Shown: positions 54,623 to 60,122 of the stretch, piece by piece
Layout: every line of letters begins with the position of its first letter
Numbering within the stretch: position 1 is the stretch's first letter
Source of the DNA: Parolsenella massiliensis
GTDB lineage: Bacteria > Actinomycetota > Coriobacteriia > Coriobacteriales > Atopobiaceae
DNA length: 64,000 nucleotides
NCBI RefSeq assembly: GCF_900143685.1
Contig: NZ_LT671675.1
Location: 657,111-721,110, forward strand
Direction: 5' to 3'
Program-made: the position numbers and the translations under genes
Notes under the pieces: generated by a model
The model's input: only the letters and a program-made list of their open reading frames with translations
Told to the model about the DNA's origin: nothing
Databases searched by the model: none

Positions 54623-54669
54623 CGGGCAAACTCAGGCTTTCCCTGCCGAGCCTGCCCGTTATTTTTCTT
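54623..54669 (+). terminator. Terminator after YheO-type regulator (2)
   Basis: CGGGCA...AGGCT pairs with AGCCTGCCCG (5-nt bulge), followed by TTATTTTTCTTT. An alternative hairpin GTTTGC-ACGG-GCAAAC (54617-54632) competes with its left arm. Confidence 0.7.
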
Positions 54670-54745
54670 TGGCGATAACGTTTTTTCGGCCCTCTGACCT
54701 CGGAAAACGCCGCTCGCGGATGGTTTTCTACCGTCCGCAACAAGA

Positions 54746-54772
54746 AATTATTATCAACCAATAGTAATAATT
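54746..54772. promoter_or_regulatory. AT-rich palindrome upstream of permease remnant
   Basis: AATTATTA (54746-54753) and TAATAATT (54765-54772) are a perfect inverted repeat with an 11-nt centre in the most AT-rich part of the 54588-55001 gap. TTATTACAAATAGTTA at 58326, before ssnA, resembles its TTATTATCAACCAATAGT half. It may be a shared site for a purine regulator. Confidence 0.4.
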
Positions 54773-54860
54773 AATAATCGAGATACCCAATCGGGCCGGC
54801 ACCGTCCTTTCGCGAAGGAGCGGATGGCCGCCCCGTGACCAACGGCATGCACCCAAGGCC

Positions 54861-54954
54861 GGCTCGCATTCGTACGGTGCGAGACCTCGCTGCGATGCCG
54901 GGGCTGCATGCGCGAGCCGCTGACGCTCGCGCGGTTATGCGGGCATGCGCCCGC
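54861..54954 (+). promoter_or_regulatory. Stem-loop array in leader of permease remnant
   Basis: Successive stems: CTCGCA/TGCGAG (54863-54883), CGCGAGC/GCTCGCG (54911-54931) and GCGGGC/GCCCGC (54939-54954). They occupy the GC-rich half of the 414-bp gap just before the permease start. The style is the same as in the guaD and ssnA-ygfK spacers. Confidence 0.45.
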
Positions 54955-55001
54955 GGTGGCATGCGGGCGCAAGGCTCGCAGCGGTCTCAGGGGAGAATCT
55001 C

Positions 55002-55245
55002 ATGGAAGAGAAGCTCGACAAGCTGTTCCACCTCAAGGAACGCGGCGCTACGGTGAGAACCGAGGTGCTCGCGGGCCTCACCACGTTCGTGACGGCCGCC
55101 TACGCGCTGGCCGTCAACCCCTCGGTCATGAGCGCCACGGGTCTCCTACGTGGGCATCAACCTGCTGTGCGGCAACCACAAGAAGGTCAGCCCCATGATG
55201 TATGTGCTGGCGGTCGTGTTCATCTTGAAGTACGTGCTCATCTAG
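55002..55245 (+). pseudogene. NCS2 family purine permease, internally deleted
   Basis: ATG 55002 behind GGGGAGA starts with the usual AzgA-type N-terminus (KLFHLKERGATVRTEVLAGL, TTFVTAAYALAVNPSVMSAT). At ~55141 it stops matching, and in another frame the C-terminal end of the same family follows (VSYVGINLLCGNHKKVSPMM, YVLAVVFILKYVLI, stop at 55245). Full-length relatives have about 450 residues, so roughly 370 codons are missing and the join is out of frame. The gene is dead as a transporter but its leader and neighbours are intact. Confidence 0.82.
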
Positions 55246-55249
55246 CGTG

Positions 55250-55316
55250 TGCGTGGTCGTCCCAGGGGCGGCCACGCATCATCCCCTCCGTGTAGGTCCC
55301 GGCGGCCTCGGCCGCC
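55250..55316 (+). promoter_or_regulatory. Stem-loops in the guaD leader
   Basis: TGCGTGGTCG/CGGCCACGCA (55250-55278, one wobble) and GGCGGCC-TC-GGCCGCC (55301-55316, perfect) fill the 91-bp space between the permease remnant and guaD. The second ends 8 nt before the ribosome site. Confidence 0.45.
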
Positions 55317-55336
55317 CATCAGATAGGAGCCACCCC

Positions 55337-56614
55337 ATGGATTCCAAGTCATTCGTCCTCAAGGGCAACGTCTGCTACAACACCACGCCCCAGGAGGTGT
55401 GCTGCGTCGAGGGCGGCTATGCCGTGTGTGTAGACGGCGTCTCCGCCGGCGTGTTCGACGAGCTGCCCGAGAAGTACGCGGGCCTGCCGCTTGTCGACTG
55501 CGGCGACAACCTCGTTATCCCGGGCATGAGCGACATCCACATCCACGCCCCGCAGTACGCGTTTCGCGGCCTAGGCATGGACCTTGAGCTGCTCGACTGG
55601 CTGAACACCCACACGTTTCCCGAGGAGGCCCACTACGCAGACCTCGCCTACGCCGAGCGCGCCTACGGCATCTTTGCGAGCGACCTGCGCCATTCGCCCA
55701 CGACGCGCGCCGTCGTCTTTGGCACGATGCACGTCGAGGCCACCGAGCTGCTCATGGACAAGCTCGAGGTCACGGGCCTTGCCACGTATGTGGGCAAGGT
55801 GAACATGGACCGCAACGGCGGCGAGAACCTTGAGGAGGACACCGCCCAGTCCGCTGCTGACACCCGTCGCTGGCTCGCAGACGTCGAGGGCCGCTACGAC
55901 CACACGGCGCCCATCATCACGCCACGCTTCACCCCGAGCGTCACCGACGGGCTCATGGCCGAGCTTGCCGACATCGCGCACGAGTTGGGCCTGCCCGTCC
56001 AGAGCCACCTGTCCGAGAACCCCTCGGAGTGCGGCTGGGTCAAGGAGCTGTGCCCGTGGTCGAGCTGCTATGGCGACGCCTACGACCACTTTGGCCTGCT
56101 TGGCCCGCGCACGGTCATGGCCCACTGCATTTACTCCGATAAGACCGAGACCGAGCTTCTGCGTAGCAGCGGCACCTACGTGGCCCACTGCCCGCAGTCA
56201 AACGCCCAGCTCTCGAGCGGCATCGCGCCCATCCGCCGCTACCTTGACCTGGGCATGAACGTGGGCCTGGGCACCGACGTCGCCGGCGGCGCCAACCTGT
56301 CGATGTTCCGCTGCATGGCAGACGCCGTGGCCGTCTCGAAGCTGCGCTGGAGACTCGTGGACGACTCGCTTCCCGCGCTCACCACGCAGGAAGCGCTGTG
56401 GCTCGCCACGGCCGGCGGCGGCTCGTTCTTTGGCCGTGTTGGCTCGCTTGCCGAGGGCTACGAGTTCGATGCCCTCGTGCTCGACGACTCCAACATCGCC
56501 ACCCCGCGTGACCTTAGCGTCTGGGAGCGCCTCGAGCGCTACGTCTACCTGGCGGAGGAGGGCGGCCGCCTCGTGCGCAAGTACGTCTCGGGCCGCGAGA
56601 TTGATCTCTCCTAG
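55337..56614 (+). CDS. guaD: Guanine deaminase
   Basis: A 425-residue amidohydrolase-fold enzyme that converts guanine to xanthine and ammonia. Zinc ligands: HIHAPQYAFRG (His68 and His70), VQSHLSENPSE, MAHCIYSD and GLGTDVAGGANLSM (Asp). CPQSNAQLSSG is the usual guanine-deaminase loop. The product xanthine would feed the molybdenum hydroxylase and purine ring-opening genes beginning at 58551. The start ATG 55337 follows AGGAG; the frame is open 30 residues further upstream through hairpins. Probably in one transcript with the dead permease. Confidence 0.9.
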   Translation: MDSKSFVLKGNVCYNTTPQEVCCVEGGYAVCVDGVSAGVFDELPEKYAGLPLVDCGDNLVIPGMSDIHIHAPQYAFRGLGMDLELLDWLNTHTFPEEAHYADLAYAERAYGIFASDLRHSPTTRAVVFGTMHVEATELLMDKLEVTGLATYVGKVNMDRNGGENLEEDTAQSAADTRRWLADVEGRYDHTAPIITPRFTPSVTDGLMAELADIAHELGLPVQSHLSENPSECGWVKELCPWSSCYGDAYDHFGLLGPRTVMAHCIYSDKTETELLRSSGTYVAHCPQSNAQLSSGIAPIRRYLDLGMNVGLGTDVAGGANLSMFRCMADAVAVSKLRWRLVDDSLPALTTQEALWLATAGGGSFFGRVGSLAEGYEFDALVLDDSNIATPRDLSVWERLERYVYLAEEGGRLVRKYVSGREIDLS

Positions 56615-56696
56615 GGAGGCGGTTCCCCGGCTCATCCTGGGCCGTCCGCCGCAAACGGCCATTCGCGTGGCCATTCCCTTCCGTCCACGCGTGGCA

Positions 56697-56711
56697 GGGC
56701 CCCTCTCGACT
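56697..56711 (+). terminator. guaD terminator, left half (split by IS)
   Basis: GGGCCCCTCTCG is the left arm; its partner CGGGAGGGGCCC is at 58162-58173. ACT (56709-56711) is the original loop and is now the target-site duplication of the inserted element. Confidence 0.8.
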
Positions 56712-56748
56712 TGAACTGCGCCCCAAAACTTGGACGCCTGAATAGCGA

Positions 56749-57653
56749 CTAGGCCGTGAGGGCCTGTCTCCGGAACTCCTCCGGGGTCAGGCCCTTCAAT
56801 CTTACCTGCCTCCGGCGCGTGTTCCAGTGGACGACGTACGCCTCGAGGTCGCGCTTGAAGTCCTCGAAGCTGTCCCACTCGCAGCCCCGGTAGAACTCGT
56901 CCTTGACGTGGCCGAAGAGCTGCTCGGTGGCGGCGTTGTCGATGCAGTTGCCCTTGCGGGACATGCTCTGGGCGATGCCAGCCTCCCTGAGCCTCGCCGC
57001 GTACCGCTCGTGCTGATACTGCCAGCCCATGTCCGAGTGCATGACCGGCGACGCCCCCTCCGGGAGCCTCGCCAGGAGCTCATCCAGCATCCTAAGCTGC
57101 TGGGTCATGTCGGGCGAGGCCGAGACGTCGCTCGCCACGATCTCCTTGGTGCAGAAGTCCAGCGTGGGCGCCCAATAGGCCTTGCCGCCGGCCACCTTGA
57201 ACTCGGTGACGTCCGTGCCGAGCTTCTCCCACGGGGCGCCGGCGGCGAAGTCCCGGGCGAGCAGGTTCTCGAACGTGCTGCCCACGACTCCCCTGTACGA
57301 GCTGTACCTGTGGTAGGCGGTCTCGCGGCGTATGCCGCAGCGGATCCCCATCTCGCGCATCATCTTGAGCACCGTCTTGTCGGCGATCACGGCGCCCTCC
57401 TCCGCCCTGAGGCACATCGCGACCTGGCGGTGGCCGCAGCCGTTGGCGGTGCGGGAGAAGATCTCGGCCGCCGCCTCCCAGAGCTCCGGTCTCGTCGGCC
57501 GCGGCGGGTGCGCCAGGGCGTAGTAGTAGGTCGACCTTGCGAGCCCCGAGCACGCGAGCAGGTGCCGCAGCGAGTGCCCCTCGGCGCGCAGGGCCGCGAC
57601 CGCCTCGGCCTTCGCCCCGGTCAGAGCCCGTCCCGCTCGGCCAGGGCGCGCAA
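56749..57653 (-). CDS. IS3-family transposase OrfB (frameshift product)
   Basis: About 300 residues read in the -1 frame relative to OrfA. The integrase core has the DDE triad: TDVTEFKV (first Asp), HSDMGWQYQH (second Asp) and DNAATEQLFGHVKDE (Glu). HTH_21-like region RSTYYYALAHPP precedes it. It has no good start of its own; the slippery A7 at 57654-57660 lets ribosomes move from OrfA (KK|IARPG) to give the full OrfAB transposase. Confidence 0.9.
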
Positions 57654-58112
57654 TTTTTTTAGGTAGGCGACCTCGGCCTCGAGCCTGCGGCAGCGTTCCT
57701 CGAGCTCCTCCTCGCGGCTCCTCGGCCCGGGCCCCGCGGCCTTCGGCCTGCCCCTGGGCTTCGGGCGCAGCGCCTCCGCGCCGCCCTCCCGGTAGAGCCT
57801 GCACCAGCGGTCGAGGGGAGACTTCGACATGATGCCGAACCTGGCCATCGCCGCCGGCCTTGGCATCCCGCGGTCGACGACGGCCGAGGCGGCGGCGACC
57901 CTCTGCTCGTACGTGTACCTGGCCTGCTTCCCGTCCATGCGCAGCAGCACCTCGCTCCCGAACGCGCGGTATATCTCCTGCCATTTTCTCACGGCGGCAA
58001 TCGGGGCCGGGAGGCTGGCGGCGACCGACCTGCAGCCCAGTCCAGAGGAGAAGAGCTCCGCGGCCCTCCTCCTCACCCCGACGTCGTATCTAAACCTGAG
58101 GTCCGCCCGCAT
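57621..58112 (-). CDS. IS3-family transposase OrfA
   Basis: A 163-residue DNA-binding part of the transposase. Two HTH segments (RRAAELFSSGLGCRSVAASL; MARFGIMSKSPLDRWCRLYR) are followed by a basic linker and a leucine-zipper-like end (EELEERCRRLEAEVAYLKKL). The ATG at 58112 follows GGGAGG inside the element; the frame is open beyond the IS end but that start would lie in flanking DNA. Confidence 0.88.
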   Translation of the reverse strand: MRADLRFRYDVGVRRRAAELFSSGLGCRSVAASLPAPIAAVRKWQEIYRAFGSEVLLRMDGKQARYTYEQRVAAASAVVDRGMPRPAAMARFGIMSKSPLDRWCRLYREGGAEALRPKPRGRPKAAGPGPRSREEELEERCRRLEAEVAYLKKLRALAERDGL

Positions 58113-58158
58113 GAGAAAGCCTCCCATTTCTCGTGTCCAAGAAATGGGAGGCAGTTCA

Positions 58159-58180
58159 ACTCGGGAGGGGCCCTTATTTG
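58159..58180 (+). terminator. guaD terminator, right half (split by IS)
   Basis: CGGGAGGGGCCC (58162-58173) followed by TTATTTG. Joined to 56697-56708 it would give a fully paired 12-bp stem (one G-U) with loop ACT, a textbook terminator 80 nt after guaD. Confidence 0.8.
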
Positions 58181-58290
58181 TTGCCGCGCCCCGATCGCCT
58201 CCGTTGTCTTGGGCCGGACACAACGAAGCCGCTGGTACGCGAGTGTGTCCGTCTCGTGCGCAACCTACCGTTCACCGATTGCTAATAATT

Positions 58291-58318
58291 TTGCAGCAGG
58301 CCTGTTTTTCGCCATAAA
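58291..58318 (+). promoter_or_regulatory. Candidate ssnA promoter
   Basis: TTGCAG (58291-58296), 16-nt spacer, CATAAA (58313-58318), in the AT-rich stretch following the IS. If correct, the ssnA leader is about 225 nt long. The rest of 58159-58550 holds the terminator half, this stretch and the structured leader; no gene is seen. Confidence 0.35.
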
Positions 58319-58423
58319 CATGCAGTTATTACAAATAGTTAGGTTTGATAACATTCTGTTTGTCATCTGCCGTTAGGCTGAGAAGTCAGGCCGTTCGCCG
58401 CGGCCACGGAGACAATTGGCATA

Positions 58424-58480
58424 GCGACCAAATCTACTGGTCGCACGCGCGAGTGCGGGGGAGGACCCGCCATCGACCAG
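58424..58480 (+). ncRNA. Candidate cis-acting RNA in the ssnA leader
   Basis: Overlapping, mutually exclusive helices: GCGACCA/TGGTCGC (58424-58444); CTGGTCG (58437-58443) with CGACCAG (58474-58480); CGCAC/GTGCG (58442-58457); GCGGG/CCCGC (58455-58470). The word CGACCA occurs twice, at 58425 and 58474, and both can pair with the single TGGTCG between. That is the logic of a riboswitch or attenuator. No known riboswitch class is recognised, and there is no T-run, so translational control is more likely. Confidence 0.4.
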
Positions 58481-58550
58481 CCGACGCGCGGGCTCACGGA
58501 ACAGCTGTCGAAAGGCGCTAACCCCCGCCTCAGACGATGAAGGGAGCACC

Positions 58551-59921
58551 ATGCTAAGGGAGCACATGCTTATTGTCGGTAATGGTCGCGTCATCACCCG
58601 CGATGACGAGAAGCCCTACCTCGAGCACGGCGCGGTTGCCATCTACGGAGACACCATCGTTGCGGTGGGAGACGAGGCCGAGCTCAAGGCCGCCAACCCC
58701 GGCTACGAGTACGTCGACGCCCACGGCGGCGTCATCATGCCGGGCCTCGTGAACTGCCACACCCACATCTACTCGGGCCTGGCCCGCGGCCTGGCAATCG
58801 ATGGCTGCAACCCCACGAACTTCCTCGAGAACCTCGAGCAGCAGTGGTGGAAGATCGACGACAACCTCACGCTCGACGGCACGCGCGCCAGCGCCTACGC
58901 CACGATCCTCGACTCGCTTCGTGACGGCGTCACCACGATCTTCGACCACCACGCGAGCTTCTGCGAGATTCCCGGCTCCCTGTTCGCCATCAAGGACGTC
59001 GCCAAGGAGCTCGGCATGCGCTCCTGCCTGTGCTACGAGGTCTCCGACCGCCGCGGCCAGGAGAAGTGCGACCAGTCGATCGCCGAGAACGCCGAGTTCG
59101 CCCAGTGGGCCCACGACGCGCGCGAGAAGGACAACGACACGATGATCGCCGCCATGTTCGGCGGCCACGCCACGTTCACCCTCTCCGACGAGACGATGGA
59201 CAAGATGGCCGAGGCCAACAACGGCCTCACGGGCTTCCACATCCACGTCTGCGAGGGCATGAACGACGTGTGGGACTCCCGTAAGAACCGCGGCGGCATC
59301 CCGCCCGTGGAGCGCCTGCTGCAGCACAACCTGCTTGGCCCCGACACCATGCTCGGCCACTGCATCCACGTGACGCCCGCCGAGATGGACATCATCAAGG
59401 ACTCCGGCACCTGGCTCGTCAACAACCCCGAGTCCAACATGGGCAACGCCGTGGGCTGCGCCCCGGTCCTGGAGTTCATGCGCCGCGGCATCCCAGTGTG
59501 CATGGGCACGGACGCCTACACCCATGACATGCTCGAGAGCCTCAAGGTCTTCCTCGTCATCCAGCGCCACAACGCCGCCATGCCCAACGTGGGCTGGGGC
59601 GAGGCCATGACGATGCTGTTCAAGAACAACTACGCGATGGCCTCCAAGTACTTCGGCCGCACGTTCGGCAAGCTCGCCCCCGGCGCCGCCGCAGACGTCA
59701 TCGTCATGGACTACCCGGTGTTCACGCCCTTCTCCGGCGACAACATCGACGGCCACATGCTGTTCGGCATGATGGGCAAGAACTGCCGCACCACGATCGT
59801 CAACGGCCGTGTCCTCTACAAGGACCGCGAGTTCGTTGCCTTCGACGAGGAGCGCATCAACGCCTGGACGCTCGAGCAGTCCAAGAAGCTGTGGGGCACG
59901 CTGAACAACCGCAGCTACTAA
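58551..59921 (+). CDS. ssnA: Putative aminohydrolase SsnA
   Basis: A 456-residue amidohydrolase-fold protein of the SsnA family. Zinc motif NCHTHIYSG (His70, His72), HATFTLSDE, FHIHVCEGMND, GHCIHVTP and VCMGTDAYTHDM (Asp). SsnA is found in purine/urate catabolic clusters with YgfK and molybdenum hydroxylases, and probably deaminates or opens a purine-derived ring; its exact reaction is not settled by sequence. Two tandem ribosome-site/start pairs exist: AAGGGAGCACC-ATG (58551) and AAGGGAGCAC-ATG (58566). The second matches the family N-terminus (MLIVGNG). Confidence 0.9.
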   Translation: MLREHMLIVGNGRVITRDDEKPYLEHGAVAIYGDTIVAVGDEAELKAANPGYEYVDAHGGVIMPGLVNCHTHIYSGLARGLAIDGCNPTNFLENLEQQWWKIDDNLTLDGTRASAYATILDSLRDGVTTIFDHHASFCEIPGSLFAIKDVAKELGMRSCLCYEVSDRRGQEKCDQSIAENAEFAQWAHDAREKDNDTMIAAMFGGHATFTLSDETMDKMAEANNGLTGFHIHVCEGMNDVWDSRKNRGGIPPVERLLQHNLLGPDTMLGHCIHVTPAEMDIIKDSGTWLVNNPESNMGNAVGCAPVLEFMRRGIPVCMGTDAYTHDMLESLKVFLVIQRHNAAMPNVGWGEAMTMLFKNNYAMASKYFGRTFGKLAPGAAADVIVMDYPVFTPFSGDNIDGHMLFGMMGKNCRTTIVNGRVLYKDREFVAFDEERINAWTLEQSKKLWGTLNNRSY

Positions 59922-59930
59922 TCGGTATCC

Positions 59931-60105
59931 CGGGGACGCGCGCGTCCCCGCAGGCGCCGGCCGGAACCAGTTCCCAGCCGGCGCCCACCCGCGTCCGGGC
60001 CGGGGAGCCCGGGCGCGGCAGACGGCCTCCGCGGGGCCGTCGCGCGAAGGGCGCCCTGCCTTTCGCGTAACACATCTCGCCCTCGTCGCGCGGTCTCGAC
60101 GGGGC
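59931..60105 (+). ncRNA. Six-hairpin array between ssnA and ygfK
   Basis: Six successive stem-loops with almost no unpaired spacer. CGGGGACGCG/CGCGTCCCCG (59931-59950, perfect palindrome); GGCGCCGGC/GCCGGCGCC with inner GGAA/TTCC (59953-59985); GCGTCCGGGC/GCCCGGGCGC (59991-60016); GACGGCC/GGCCGTC (60021-60041); CGCGAAGGGC/GCCTTTCGCG (60043-60067); CGTCG/CGACG (60084-60101, with flanking CC/GG). The ygfK ribosome site follows at ~60106. It may stabilise or cut the polycistronic mRNA, control ygfK translation or be an independent RNA. Confidence 0.5.
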
Positions 60106-60122
60106 AGGAGAGGAGCTCAGAC

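Larger units (their letters stand above)
56712..58158 (-). mobile_element. IS3-family insertion sequence (IS150 group), intact
   Basis: 1447 bp. The terminal inverted repeats begin TGAACTGC and match at 19 of 24 positions (both carry CCCA then CTTGGAC). A 3-bp target duplication, ACT, flanks both ends (56709-56711 and 58159-58161). It contains orfA and orfB in the usual -1 frameshift arrangement with all catalytic residues, so it looks active and recent. It is inserted in the 3-nt loop of the guaD terminator. Confidence 0.92.

Noticed and set aside
54588-55001. A small gene in the 414-bp gap
   Set aside because: No frame with a ribosome site and protein-like composition; it holds a terminator, an AT-rich palindrome and hairpins.
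58113-58223. Upstream extension of the IS OrfA into flanking DNA
   Set aside because: It leaves the IS and crosses the terminator half; the internal ATG at 58112 has a proper ribosome site.
58283-58550. Known purine, xanthine or Moco riboswitch upstream of ssnA
   Set aside because: The helices suggest switching, but I cannot match any conserved core of a known class by eye; left as an unnamed candidate RNA.
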